64,000 nucleotides of DNA from Palsa-506 sp963707065. GTDB taxonomy: Bacteria > Actinomycetota > Actinomycetes > Streptosporangiales > Streptosporangiaceae. The notes under the pieces were generated by a model. It searched no databases. It saw only the letters and a program-made list of their open reading frames with translations, and was not told the DNA's origin. Made by a program: the position numbers and the translations under genes. The stretch covers positions 215,154 to 279,153 of the forward strand of contig CAVPPJ010000021.1 in assembly GCA_963707065.1 (NCBI GenBank). Direction: 5' to 3'. Positions within the stretch are counted from its first letter, which is position 1. Each line of letters begins with the position of its first letter. Of the stretch, positions 1-8,812 are shown one piece after another.

Positions 1-125
1 GCTTCGACATCGACCGCGCCCGCGCCGCGGATCTCCAGGACGACCTGCAGGACATCTGGGCCGGCAAGCTTGAGTCCGTCGTCTGGCGGACCGTCGGTCC
101 GGCAGAGATCATCCGCTTCGCGTGA
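1..125 (+). CDS. C-terminal end of an unidentified protein (partial)
   Basis: An open frame enters from the left edge and runs about 40 codons to a TGA at 123-125. The tail is rich in Asp, Ala and Trp and ends in IIRFA. Codon use fits the host. The gene starts outside the window and the fragment is too short to name. No gene follows directly on this strand; the next gene is convergent and begins its 3' end about 190 bp away. Confidence 0.5.
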   Translation, partial: FDIDRARAADLQDDLQDIWAGKLESVVWRTVGPAEIIRFA

Positions 126-312
126 GCAGCGCGACGATCTTGTTACCGGTGGCGGGCTGACAGCTCTCCAGCCGCTGGCATGACCACCGCGGGCTCGTTT
201 CCGAACCGGTGGATGACGGAGTGCGGGAGTACTCGCCGGAGGCATTCGTGACGATGTCCAGGCGGCCGATGCCGGCGGCCGGGGATGATGCCGGTCAGGC
301 CGGTGCTGGTGG

Positions 313-1293
313 TCATCGTGCCGGGATCTGCTCGTCGGGCGTGCCCCACGACGGGTACGGCGCGGCGGCGGGCACCACGTCCGTGGCCCCCGGGTTCAGG
401 TCGTGGTTGATCACTTCCGCGACATCCTGGACGGTGTCAACCCCGTACGTCATGTCCGGGTTGTCCCGGGTGAGGACGACGATCCGGTAGTGCCGGCCCG
501 GGCGGGTGAACACGCCGATGCTGTTGATCACCCACAGCACCGGATCCGGCAGCCAGCCGTTCTTCACGTGCGCGGTCATGTCGGCCGGAGCGCCGGCCGT
601 GACGCCCCAGCGCTGCGCGGCGATGACGTTTGCCATCAGCGACATCGCGTAGGACCGCGATGGCTTGTCGAGGATCGAGTGCCTGCCCTTCAGCACCTTG
701 AGCAGGCGCATCTCGTCGTGCACGGTGACCCGGGTCAGGCCCCAGAAGCCATCCGCGCCCAGCGTGGTGTGCGTCATCTTCGCCAGGTTCAGGAAACGCT
801 GCAGATGCCGCCTGCCGAGCTCGTCCCACAGCGTCGTTGCCGCCGAGTTGCTGGACTCGGTGATCATCTCGGTGGTGAGGGTCACCTGCTCAGCGGACAG
901 GTCCCGGTGCTCGGCCGCCAGGTGGCGCAGCAGTGCGCCGAGGATGATCACCTTGACGATGCTGGCCGAGTGGAAGTGCCGTCGCGGGTGGAAGCTGCAG
1001 GTGATGCCGGTACGCGTGTCCGCAGCCCCCAGGCTGACAACGGATGACCTGCCCTGCAGCGCCGCCGCGATGCCCCGGGACATCCTGGCTGCCCGCTTCC
1101 GGTGCTTGCCGGATGCCGAGGTGCAGATGGCCGCGGGTGCCGCCTGCGGGCGCAGGCCGGCCAGCACCCGCGCACGGGCGGCCGGCGCGCTCGGCGTCAC
1201 GGCCTGGGCGCCCGCCGCGGTAGCCGTGAGCAGGCACAGGGCCAGGCCAAGGGCCAGCGCCGCCAGCGGGCGCACGGCATGACTGCTGTTCAT
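313..1293 (-). CDS. Secreted beta-lactamase-like serine hydrolase (SxxK fold)
   Basis: A 326-residue exported protein of the class A beta-lactamase / penicillin-recognising fold. Residues 1-30 form a signal peptide with a long Leu/Ala core and an Ala-rich cleavage region. The three active-site boxes are present in order: SIVK at 111-114, SSN at 147-149 (SxN) and KNG at 244-246 in place of KTG. I see no clear Glu166-type general base, so true beta-lactamase activity is doubtful and another cell-wall or ester substrate is possible. The frame stays open 189 bp further upstream, but the ATG at 1293 begins the signal peptide and has a purine-rich GGGG stretch before it. It is convergent with the partial gene at the left edge. 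Confidence 0.8.
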   Translation of the reverse strand: MNSSHAVRPLAALALGLALCLLTATAAGAQAVTPSAPAARARVLAGLRPQAAPAAICTSASGKHRKRAARMSRGIAAALQGRSSVVSLGAADTRTGITCSFHPRRHFHSASIVKVIILGALLRHLAAEHRDLSAEQVTLTTEMITESSNSAATTLWDELGRRHLQRFLNLAKMTHTTLGADGFWGLTRVTVHDEMRLLKVLKGRHSILDKPSRSYAMSLMANVIAAQRWGVTAGAPADMTAHVKNGWLPDPVLWVINSIGVFTRPGRHYRIVVLTRDNPDMTYGVDTVQDVAEVINHDLNPGATDVVPAAAPYPSWGTPDEQIPAR

Positions 1294-1448
1294 CGTTACC
1301 CCGGCCTCTGCATACGTCCGACAGGTCACCTCTGAGACGGCCAGGTCGGTCACCAGGTTGCCAGCCGTGCCTATCCCGGAAAGCGGCGTCCTGCGCCGCC
1401 TGCGCCGGGCCACCCGCTCGAATCGGGCCGCCGGCCCGCAATATGACG

Positions 1449-2873
1449 TCAGGCGTGCACCGGCGGGCGCCGTTGCGCCCATGGCGCGGCCTGCTCGAGC
1501 TGGCTGGCGACCTGGATGAGCACATCCTCCCGGCCGTAGGCCGCGACCAGTTGCACGCCGACCGGCAGGCCGCCGGGTGTCCAGTGCAGGGGAAGGCTCA
1601 CGGCGGGCTGGCCGGTCATGTTGAACTGCGCGGTGTAAGGGATGAAGCTGGCAATCCGCTTCCCCTCGGACTGCGGCCCGGCCGCGGTGAACCAGCCCAG
1701 CTCGGGCGGGGGGCCGCCCAGGGTGGGCGTCACCAGCAGGTCATGGTCGTGCCACCAGTGCGCCATCCGCCGCGACCACCTTGCGATCCATCCCCGGCTC
1801 TGCAGGTACGCTGCCGCGCCGAGCGCCTGGCCGGCCCGCCGGTAGCCGGCGTTGCGCGGCTCGATCTCCTCCTCGCCGATCGGGCGGCCGAGCGCCGTCT
1901 CGAACGCCTGCAACGTCGCCTCAGCGTCGGCGGCGATGATCGAGTTGAAATGCCGGCCGAACTCCGGCTCGAACATGGCCGCGGGCGCGGACTCGTCAAC
2001 GTGATGGCCGAGCGAATCCAGCAGCCGCGCCGCGCCGGCCACCGCGGCCCGGCATTGCGGATCGTCGAGGTAGTTCTCGCCGCCGGGCCGGTCGAGCACC
2101 CCGATCCGCAGCCGGCCCGGGTCGGCACCGACCTGGAGTGCCAGCGGGCCCGGCAGCGGCGGCGCGTAGTACGGCTCGCCCGGCATCCGCGCGCTGATCA
2201 CGTCGAGCACGCCGGCCGCGTCACGCACGGTCCGGGTCACGGCGCCATCGATAACGCCGCCGGCCCACGCCTCCCCGGTCAGCGGGCCATGACTCACCCG
2301 CCCGCGGGTCGGCTTGAGCCCGACCAGCCCGCACTCGCTTGCCGGGATGCGGATCGATCCGCCGCCGTCGCTGGCGTGCGCGACCGGCACCATGCCGCTG
2401 GCCACCGCGACCGCCGATCCGCCCGACGAGCCGCCAGCGGAATGACCGGGCTGCCAGGGGTTGCGGGCCGGCCGGAAGCTGCGCGGCTCGGTGGTCACCG
2501 TGGTGCCGAGTTCCGGCACGCTGGTGCGGCCTAGCGAGACGAAGCCAGCCGCCCCGAACTGCTCCGCGAGATAAGACGTCACCGGCCATGCCAGGTCCCG
2601 CAGCGGCCCGAGACCGAACGCCGTCACCTCGCCGGCGACCTGGCAGCCGAGGTCCTTGAAGAGGATGGGCACACCGCGGAACGGGCCGTCAGGCAGGTCT
2701 CCCGCGGCCTCCAGCCGCGCCACCGCGAACCGGTTCCTGATCACTGCATCCAGCCGCGGGTTGACCGCCTCGATCCGGGCGATGGCCGCCTCGACCAGTT
2801 CCCCGGGGCTGAGCTCGCCGCGGCGGACCAGGTCCGCGAGCGCAGTGGCGTCCAGCCAGGTCGTTTCGGTCAT
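1449..2873 (-). CDS. Amidase, amidase-signature family
   Basis: A 474-residue, full-length amidase that would hydrolyse a carboxamide to acid and ammonia in the cytoplasm. The Ser-cisSer-Lys triad is visible: Lys73 in ILFKDLG, the cis-Ser at 149 in the Gly/Ser-rich GGSSGGS block, and nucleophile Ser173 in GGGSIR, 24 residues later as in characterised family members. There is no signal peptide or glutamine-amidotransferase partner domain. A GatA role is unlikely because no gatB or gatC lies nearby. The ATG at 2873 gives the expected N-terminal helix. The gene is monocistronic and lies divergent from the secreted repeat protein. Confidence 0.88.
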   Translation of the reverse strand: MTETTWLDATALADLVRRGELSPGELVEAAIARIEAVNPRLDAVIRNRFAVARLEAAGDLPDGPFRGVPILFKDLGCQVAGEVTAFGLGPLRDLAWPVTSYLAEQFGAAGFVSLGRTSVPELGTTVTTEPRSFRPARNPWQPGHSAGGSSGGSAVAVASGMVPVAHASDGGGSIRIPASECGLVGLKPTRGRVSHGPLTGEAWAGGVIDGAVTRTVRDAAGVLDVISARMPGEPYYAPPLPGPLALQVGADPGRLRIGVLDRPGGENYLDDPQCRAAVAGAARLLDSLGHHVDESAPAAMFEPEFGRHFNSIIAADAEATLQAFETALGRPIGEEEIEPRNAGYRRAGQALGAAAYLQSRGWIARWSRRMAHWWHDHDLLVTPTLGGPPPELGWFTAAGPQSEGKRIASFIPYTAQFNMTGQPAVSLPLHWTPGGLPVGVQLVAAYGREDVLIQVASQLEQAAPWAQRRPPVHA

Positions 2874-2999
2874 CCCCGCACGGTACGCGAAGGAACCTGC
2901 CGCTGGCCGTGCTATGGCGGCCGCCTCGGCCGCCGCTGTATCAGCGGGGCTGCCACCTGCTCTTGCAACTGAGCGACTACCGCCGCCAGGAGCGTTGAT

Positions 3000-4439
3000 A
3001 TGCGTCCCACGAGGACTCTCGCAGCGAGGCCGGGGCCGGGCCGGAAACGGGCATCCGGCCGGGCCCGGGCATCCGGCCGGGCCCGCTGCCGGGACTGGCT
3101 GCGGACGCTGCCCGGGATCCTCGTCGTGGCGGGCGTGATGGGCTGGCCATGCCAGTCCGCGGGGGGCACGGATGCGGCGTCGCCGCGGCCAGGCGCCCCG
3201 GCCTCGGCCCCCGCCCCGCGCCCGGCAGCAGCCACGGTCTCGTTGCTGTCCGCTGCCGCGCCGGCCCCGGTGAGCCCGGATGGCGCCGGGACCATGACGG
3301 TCTCGCCTGGTCTAGTGCAGGCTGGTCAGGTCACTACGCTCACCTTTGCCTACACGGCGGCGGCCGGCCAGGAACTCAAGGACGGCACGGTCACCCTTGA
3401 CGTGCCGCCAGGCTGGACGCCGCCGTCACTGGTGCCAGGCCCCGGCTTCATCTCGATCAGCTGCTCGGGGTGCCACCCGGCGGTCTCCGACGGGGCGATC
3501 ACGATCAGCAGCCTCGACCTCGACCCGCTGCACGGGTTCATCATCAGCTACTCGACGGCAACGGCACCCGGCGCCGCCGGTGACGACATCTTCCCCGCCG
3601 GGGAGATGTCCATCCCCGGCGGGTCGCCGGCCCCGCTGCTGAGCTCACCACTGGTGACGGTGCAGCCGTCATCGTCGGCCAGCGCTAGCCCATCGCCGAC
3701 GGTCACCGCGACCAGTTCTCCGCCGGTCACCGCGAGCGCGTCGCCGTCAGTCACCGGGACTGGCGGACCCGGCCGGAGACACGCGACGGCGGGCGCGGGG
3801 AGCATGACCGTCTCGCCGGACCGGGTAACCGCCTCCCGTCCTGGCACACTGACCTTCACCTACCGGGCAGGCGCCCGTGGCCTGCGCGCCTCGGGCGTGA
3901 TCACGCTGGTGGTCGCCCGGGGCTGGACGCGGCCCTCGCGCACGCCGGGGACCGCGGGCTACACCACGGCCAGGCCCGGCGTGCTGTCCGTGTCCGGCAG
4001 GCGGATCACGGTCACCGGGGCCACCCTCGGGCCGGCGAAGGCACTCACCATCACCTACCGGGCGGCGAGGGCGCCGGGTACCGCCGGCATCTTCGTCTTC
4101 CGCGCCTTCCGGGCGCGCACTGCAGCCGGCCGGCGGGCCGTCCTGGCCACGTCCCCGTCGGTGCTCGTCGTCGCTGCCGCGCAGCGATCGCCGTCTCGCG
4201 CGCTCATCCTGCTCGTGCTCGTCGCGCTGGCCGCCGCCTGCGCTGCCGTCCTGCTGACCGTCCGGTTCCTGCGCAACGGCCCTCCGCAGCCGGTGCTGCC
4301 GAGCGTGCGGGCGACAGCGCATACCGGCCCGCCGGCGCCGGTCACCGTGCACGACACCGGAGCATCGCCGAACCTGACGATCCGGATAGAGCCGCACGCC
4401 AGCCCGGCCATCCCCACAATCGAGGAGGTGCGGACATGA
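3000..4439 (+). CDS. Membrane-anchored extracellular protein with two tandem repeats
   Basis: A 479-residue protein of unknown function. An Arg-rich N-terminus precedes a hydrophobic segment near residues 40-50 that looks like a signal or anchor. Two homologous beta-rich repeats follow; each opens with a G-[TS]-MTVSP motif and carries an L-TF-Y strand and a GWT[PR]PS turn. A Ser/Thr/Pro linker separates them. A second membrane helix (LILLVLVALAAAC) lies near residues 400-425 and is followed by a roughly 55-residue Pro-rich tail, probably cytoplasmic. The ATG has AGGAG seven bases upstream. Its stop overlaps the next start as ATGA, so the two proteins are probably made together. Confidence 0.7.
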   Translation: MRPTRTLAARPGPGRKRASGRARASGRARCRDWLRTLPGILVVAGVMGWPCQSAGGTDAASPRPGAPASAPAPRPAAATVSLLSAAAPAPVSPDGAGTMTVSPGLVQAGQVTTLTFAYTAAAGQELKDGTVTLDVPPGWTPPSLVPGPGFISISCSGCHPAVSDGAITISSLDLDPLHGFIISYSTATAPGAAGDDIFPAGEMSIPGGSPAPLLSSPLVTVQPSSSASASPSPTVTATSSPPVTASASPSVTGTGGPGRRHATAGAGSMTVSPDRVTASRPGTLTFTYRAGARGLRASGVITLVVARGWTRPSRTPGTAGYTTARPGVLSVSGRRITVTGATLGPAKALTITYRAARAPGTAGIFVFRAFRARTAAGRRAVLATSPSVLVVAAAQRSPSRALILLVLVALAAACAAVLLTVRFLRNGPPQPVLPSVRATAHTGPPAPVTVHDTGASPNLTIRIEPHASPAIPTIEEVRT

Positions 4440-5074
4440 CGCCTGCCGGACCAGCGCACCCGCGCACCGCAATGGAATTGATCTTCGGCCCCGGGGAGGG
4501 CGCCACCGGGGCGCTGGCGGAGCGGATCCTTTCGGCCGGCGCTGACCAGAACCTTGGCCGCGCGCTGGCGAACCTGCCGAAGGTGACCCGCGATGCGGCC
4601 GTCCGCGAGGTCACCGCCGAGGCTGCCGGGCTGCTCGATGTCAACCTGGCCGACGTGCTGGTCGCCGGGTGGCGGGAGCATCATGACCTGACCTCAGCGG
4701 CGCGGCGCACCCTGGCGGTACCGGGTAGCACGGAGCTGGTCGCGCTGGCCGCGCACCGGGTCACCATAGAGCAGCAGCCTTACATCACCGTGCTGGTCGA
4801 CGGTCACCAGGTGGCCACTGTCCGGCTCGGGCTTTCCCTGGCCTTCGAGGTCACCGCCCTGCTGGCAGGGATCAGCGCCGGCCGGCTTGCCGCCGTGCAC
4901 ACCGGGCACTGTGACGTGACGGCCGCGCTGGCCATCCAGGGTGCCGAGCTGGTGACCAGGGAAGCGCGCTTCGAACTGCCCGGCGTCATCCCGCTGGGCA
5001 CGGGAATCCGGCTGCTGGCCGCCGGCGAATACGCGGCCGGGCGCGACTCGCGTTCGCAGCCGGCAGCGAGATGA
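4436..5074 (+). CDS. Conserved-looking soluble protein coupled to the repeat protein
   Basis: A 212-residue protein I do not recognise. It has no signal peptide or membrane helix. The first half is helical and Ala/Leu-rich; residues 95-140 contain strand-like VTIEQQPYITVLVDG and ATVRLGLSLAFEVTALL, followed by a second repeat-like strand set near 160-190. It overlaps the upstream gene by ATGA, so translation is coupled, and it probably acts on or with the cytoplasmic tail of that membrane protein. Codon use is typical of the genome. The function is open. Confidence 0.65.
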   Translation: MTPAGPAHPRTAMELIFGPGEGATGALAERILSAGADQNLGRALANLPKVTRDAAVREVTAEAAGLLDVNLADVLVAGWREHHDLTSAARRTLAVPGSTELVALAAHRVTIEQQPYITVLVDGHQVATVRLGLSLAFEVTALLAGISAGRLAAVHTGHCDVTAALAIQGAELVTREARFELPGVIPLGTGIRLLAAGEYAAGRDSRSQPAAR

Positions 5075-5137
5075 CCCGTGCGCAGGGCGCCGCGGCCGGG
5101 CGCGATGGCCGGGCGCCGGGCGGGCGCGGGGCGCCGC

Positions 5138-5745
5138 CTAGGCGGTCCACGCGACCGGCAGCCGCTTGACGCCGCGCTGGAAGTTCGACCGCAGGTAGGA
5201 CGACTAGCGTCTCGTTGCCGGCGACGGCGAACAGCCAGAACATGTTCTCGAATTCCTCGGCTGACACCTGGCCGCCGTCGTCGTCGACCTGCGCGAGCAG
5301 GATCGACATGACGTCATCACCCGGGCGGCGGCGCTTCTCGTCCGCTAGCAGGTGGGCGTAGGCGTAGAGATCGGGCATGCCCTCGCGGGTGCGCGGGTCG
5401 GGCAGGCGCCCGGCGGCGTCCGGGCGCCGGGCGCAGCGAGGCCGCCTCGGCGGCCATCGGAGTTGCGCCGGACGGGTCGAACTCAGCGGACGAAGCGTAG
5501 TCGGGGTACTGGTAGCCGATGACGCGGTTGGACCAGTCGAAGAGCAGCCAGCGGTCCTGCTCAGGCACGCCCAGGACGTCGGCGAGGGCAAGCAGCGGCA
5601 GGTCGGCGGCAACGTCCTTGGCGAAGTCGCACTCGCCTCGCGCGCCCGGCAAATGCCCGCTCGCACAGTGGCCCGCGCGTGCCCGCGGATGCGTTCCTCC
5701 AGCCGGGCGACGGGAGGCAGCCGCGGGCCGTGGTCTGGTAGTGAT
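5138..5745 (-). pseudogene. Cytochrome P450 relic lacking the haem-binding region
   Basis: Pieces of a bacterial CYP appear in order on the minus strand but in three frames. RLEERIRGHARAT comes first, then FAKDVAADLPLLALADVLGVP and the DWSNRVIGYQ segment in a second frame. The first frame resumes with DDVMSILLAQ and the I-helix-like FAVAGNETL. The sequence then jumps directly to a typical CYP C-terminus, SNFQRGVKRLPVAW, in a third frame. The stretch between the I helix and the last 20 residues is missing, and with it ExxR and the cysteine haem loop. The N-terminal quarter is also absent at the border with the HD gene. It cannot encode an active enzyme. Confidence 0.8.
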
Positions 5746-5751
5746 GGGGGC

Positions 5752-6483
5752 ATGAGACCGGACGAGCGGCGGCTGCTGGCGACCATGCCGCTGCACGCGA
5801 TCACCACGCTGCACGGCCAGGCCGGGCTGCGGGAGCGGCTCGCGATCGAGATCGCGGACTTCCCGGACGCCGACCGGCTCCGGATCGGGCGCGCGCTGGA
5901 CCTGGCGGCCCGGCTGCACGACGCCGACCGGCGGCAGCGCGAACCCTACGTCAACCACCTGCTGCGGGTCGCCATCCGGATCCTCAGCCACTACGACGTC
6001 CGGGACGCCGACGTCGCCTGCGCGGCGCTGCTGCACGACGCGGTCGAGGATCATGCCGCCGAACTCGCCCCCGGCGGCGGCCGGCCCGAGGCACTCGCGG
6101 CCATCGCCGCCCAGTTCGGCGACAGGGTCGCCGAACTGGTGGCCGCCGTCACCAACCCCGAATACGAGCCCGGCCGCGACCCCGCCGAGCAATACCGCGA
6201 GCACGTCGCCGCCAGCCTCGACACCAGCCCCTGGGCCCGGGTCATCAAGATCTCCGACTTCACCGACAACGGCGTCGGGCTCATCCACACCACCGGCCCC
6301 AGGCTGGACAAGCTGGCCGGCAAATACGCCCCGCTGGTGCCGGTGCTCAGCGAACTGATCGCCCGGCCCGACACGCCGCTGTCCGGCGACGTCAAGGCGC
6401 ACATCCTCGAGCAGCTCGGCAGCGCGCGGCAGCGATTCGCCGTCATCAGGGCAGGATCAGGCCAGGCCGGCGAACCCGGCTAG
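5752..6483 (+). CDS. HD-domain phosphohydrolase of the RelA/SpoT hydrolase type
   Basis: A 243-residue protein of HD fold. Metal and catalytic residues are visible: His69 in YVNHLLRVA, the His95-Asp96 pair followed by Glu99-Asp100 in ALLHDAVEDH, and Asp169 in KISDFTDN. This pattern matches the ppGpp hydrolase domain of SpoT-like enzymes. No synthetase, TGS or ACT domain follows, so it is a stand-alone hydrolase whose nucleotide substrate is inferred only. The frame extends upstream, but the ATG at 5752 starts the conserved part and abuts the P450 relic. The stop overlaps the stop of the convergent SDR gene. Confidence 0.75.
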   Translation: MRPDERRLLATMPLHAITTLHGQAGLRERLAIEIADFPDADRLRIGRALDLAARLHDADRRQREPYVNHLLRVAIRILSHYDVRDADVACAALLHDAVEDHAAELAPGGGRPEALAAIAAQFGDRVAELVAAVTNPEYEPGRDPAEQYREHVAASLDTSPWARVIKISDFTDNGVGLIHTTGPRLDKLAGKYAPLVPVLSELIARPDTPLSGDVKAHILEQLGSARQRFAVIRAGSGQAGEPG

Positions 6484-7538
6484 GGCTGGGCATCCTGGCC
6501 GGACGGCCCGGGCCGGGCATCCTGGCCGGACGGTCCGGCGATGCGCTCCCAGAGCTGCCCGGCGATCGCCGGGCTGGATTCGCGGGTCCACGGCAGCAGG
6601 TACTCCGGCCGGGGCCGCCGGTCGTGCCAGAACTGCCCGCTGCCCAGCCGCCCGGCATCGGCAGTGGCCAGCCAGACGACGGTGTCCGCGCCTTGCTGCG
6701 GCGAGCGCAGGATAGGCCCCATGACCCGGTGAAAGCCCGGCAGCGCGGCGGCGAGCCCGGGGGTATCTGCCCAGCCCGGATGCATGGCGTGGAAGGTGAC
6801 CGGGGTCCCGGCGAGGCGGCGGGCCCATTCCCGGCTGAGCGCTACCTGGGCTCGCTTGGCCCGCGCGTAGGCGGTCGCGCCCTGGTAGCCGGCTGCCTGC
6901 ATCTGCAGCGTCTGCGGGTCGAGCCGCTGGGAGTACATGCCGCCCGACGAGACGACGATGACCCGCGCGGGACTGCCCGGCCGGCGCCCGGCTGCCCGCA
7001 GCTGCGGAAGCAGCAGCCGGGTCAGCAGGAACGGCGCGATGACCTGGCTGGCCACGGTGAGCTCGATGCCGGCGTCGTTGACGCGGTAGTCCTTGTTGAT
7101 CGCGCCGGCCGCATGGATCAGCACGTCGAGGTGGCTGTGCGTGGCGCGGAATTCGCGCGCGAAGGCGCGGACCGAGTCAAGGTCATCGAGGTCGCCGAGG
7201 CCGTAGCTGACCTGACCACCGCCAGCCTCGGCGGCAATCTGGCGCTGCGCGCGCTCCGCGCGGCCGGCCTCGCGGGCCAGGAAGTGCACGATCCCGCCGC
7301 GCCGGGCCAGTTCGGTGGTCACGGCCCGGCCGATCCCCGAGGTCGCCCCGGTGACGATCGCGACTCGCCCGGCGAACGGGGGGCGGTCATCGGCGGTGAA
7401 TTCTGGTAGCAGCCGGGAGCGGGCGGACAGGCCGAGCCGGGAGAAGCTGCCGATGACGCTGGCCTCGAGAAGGGCATCTACCGCGCGGGCGACGGGCGGC
7501 CCGGGGCTGCGATGCTGCATGGCGCCGGCGGCGGTCAC
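6480..7538 (-). CDS. SDR-family NAD(P)-dependent oxidoreductase
   Basis: A 352-residue short-chain dehydrogenase. The nucleotide-binding TGATSGIG lies at residues 63-70, after a roughly 55-residue leader with a basic helix. The active-site Ser (VVSSGGMYS) and the YARAK Tyr-Lys pair are present. The long form resembles DHRS12-like reductases, which act on lipidic substrates, but the substrate here is unknown. The GTG start overlaps the stop of the upstream SRPBCC gene as GTGA. It is therefore the last gene of a three-gene unit with the photoreceptor-type regulator. The C-terminal 15 residues contain a short GPSGQDA repeat. Confidence 0.85.
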   Translation of the reverse strand: MTAAGAMQHRSPGPPVARAVDALLEASVIGSFSRLGLSARSRLLPEFTADDRPPFAGRVAIVTGATSGIGRAVTTELARRGGIVHFLAREAGRAERAQRQIAAEAGGGQVSYGLGDLDDLDSVRAFAREFRATHSHLDVLIHAAGAINKDYRVNDAGIELTVASQVIAPFLLTRLLLPQLRAAGRRPGSPARVIVVSSGGMYSQRLDPQTLQMQAAGYQGATAYARAKRAQVALSREWARRLAGTPVTFHAMHPGWADTPGLAAALPGFHRVMGPILRSPQQGADTVVWLATADAGRLGSGQFWHDRRPRPEYLLPWTRESSPAIAGQLWERIAGPSGQDARPGPSGQDAQP

Positions 7539-7996
7539 GAGGATGACTGCCCGGCGGCCGGCCGGGCCGCCGACAGCGCACGGGCGAGCCCGGCGGTTGC
7601 CCGGTCGCCGACGGCAGTGAACCCTTTGGCGAGGACCGGGTCAAGGATCCGGAGTGGTCCTAGCAGCCGGACATCGGCCGCATAGCTGACCGTGGCGCCG
7701 TCGCCATCGGGCGCGACCACGATGTGGTCGACGGCCCGCAGCAGGCGGCTGGCCGCGTCCAGGACGACCTCGCGGCCGGGCACGTGCGTGGTGACCTTGT
7801 AGACCAGGGTCATGCGGCGTCCCAGGAACGGCACGACCAGGCGGAACCGGGTGCCGACCCCGACCGGGCCGGGATCTAGCTGCTCGCCGGCGAGCACCCC
7901 GGGATCCCAGTGCGCGGCGTTGCTGAAGGTGGCCAGGTAGCCGAATGTCTCCGGCGCCGGGCGCCGCGAGCTGATGGTGGCGGCGTAGTGAGCCAT
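7535..7996 (-). CDS. SRPBCC (START-like) family protein
   Basis: A 153-residue protein of the polyketide-cyclase/dehydrase-like SRPBCC fold, a small lipid or hydrophobic-ligand binding barrel. It starts with MAHYAATISS and has the family pattern of an early FGYLATFSNAAHWDPG segment, alternating beta strands and a C-terminal helix. The ATG at 7996 was chosen because AAGGGA lies just upstream; a longer frame would overlap the regulator gene. It sits 10 bp after that regulator and overlaps the SDR start, which indicates a single transcript. A role in binding or presenting a lipid intermediate is inferred from the neighbours. Confidence 0.8.
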   Translation of the reverse strand: MAHYAATISSRRPAPETFGYLATFSNAAHWDPGVLAGEQLDPGPVGVGTRFRLVVPFLGRRMTLVYKVTTHVPGREVVLDAASRLLRAVDHIVVAPDGDGATVSYAADVRLLGPLRILDPVLAKGFTAVGDRATAGLARALSAARPAAGQSSS

Positions 7997-8006
7997 GACG
8001 GGTCCC

Positions 8007-8789
8007 TTATCGCTGTCGTTCCGCGCCGGGTCCGGGCGGATTTCTCGCCTGCCGCAGCAGGTCATGCAGGCTGTCTCCGGACCGGCCGGCCAGCACGGCC
8101 AGATCCGGGTGGGCGGCGGTGATCTCGCTGGCGGCGCTCGCCGCGCGGCGGCCGCCCTCGGGGGTGGCGCTGGACAGCACGACCAGGCCCGCGCGGACAT
8201 CGAGAGCCAGCCGCGTGACCTCGGCGACGGGCAGGTCAGTGGCCAGATGGTGAACCAGCCAGCGGTCCTCGCGAAGGCAGGCGGCAGCCATCAGCGCGGG
8301 CAGGGCGTGCCGCTCACCCGGCGGTGTGGCCACGACGATGCTGCCTCTCGGCCGGCCGGGCGGCTGCTGCGCATGCGCGGCGAGCAATCGCTCGCAGATC
8401 GCGCTCGCACGGTGCTCTTCCGCGATGGAGACCTGCCCGGCGGCCCAGCCGTCGCCGATCCGGCGAAGCGCCGGAGCGAAGACCCGCTCACATAGATCGA
8501 CGAGCGTCACGCCGTCGGCCAGCCGGGCCAGTCCATGCCTGGCCCGGGTCTCGTCACCGGCGGCGATCGCCGAGTACAACCGGTCCGCCTGGGCCGGATA
8601 GTCACGCACGTGAATGTCCCGGGCAGGTTCCCGCCCCAGGTCCCGCCGGGCCGCGAGCGCCCGGACGTCGTCGGCACTGACTTCATAGCCGCGTCCGACC
8701 TTCCGTGCCGGGAGAAGCCCCTGCCGCACCCAGCCGTAGGCCGTCTGGTAGTGGACGCCGAGCGCATCGGCGGCCTCACGTAGCTGCAT
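8007..8789 (-). CDS. MerR-family regulator with B12-binding domain, CarH/LitR-like photoreceptor
   Basis: A 260-residue repressor-type protein. Residues 1-45 are a MerR winged helix (LREAADALGVHYQTAYGWVR), residues 60-140 a helical bundle, and 148-245 a Rossmann-like cobalamin domain. The adenosylcobalamin photoreceptor motif W-x9-EH is exact (W115, E125, H126). Glu159 and His161 match the lower-axial-ligand E-x-H motif, and Asp185 also aligns. All spacings equal those of T. thermophilus CarH (W131, E141, H142, E175, H177, D201) with a constant offset of 16. The residue matching CarH His132 is Ala116. In the dark such proteins bind tandem repeats as tetramers; light breaks the tetramer. It is divergent from the lipid operon and heads its own three-gene unit. 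Confidence 0.9.
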   Translation of the reverse strand: MQLREAADALGVHYQTAYGWVRQGLLPARKVGRGYEVSADDVRALAARRDLGREPARDIHVRDYPAQADRLYSAIAAGDETRARHGLARLADGVTLVDLCERVFAPALRRIGDGWAAGQVSIAEEHRASAICERLLAAHAQQPPGRPRGSIVVATPPGERHALPALMAAACLREDRWLVHHLATDLPVAEVTRLALDVRAGLVVLSSATPEGGRRAASAASEITAAHPDLAVLAGRSGDSLHDLLRQARNPPGPGAERQR

Positions 8790-8812
8790 GCAGGGCTCCT
8801 GGCCAGCACCGG

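Noticed and set aside
403..1047. A 214-codon plus-strand frame opposite the serine hydrolase gene
   Set aside because: Its composition is Arg/His/Val-rich shadow sequence, and the minus-strand frame has the signal peptide and all active-site boxes.
1443..2534. A 363-codon plus-strand frame opposite the amidase gene
   Set aside because: It lacks any family sequence; the minus strand encodes a complete amidase-signature triad.
5317..6402. A 361-codon minus-strand frame spanning the HD gene
   Set aside because: Only its C-terminal part is meaningful, as one piece of the P450 relic; the rest mirrors the HD gene.
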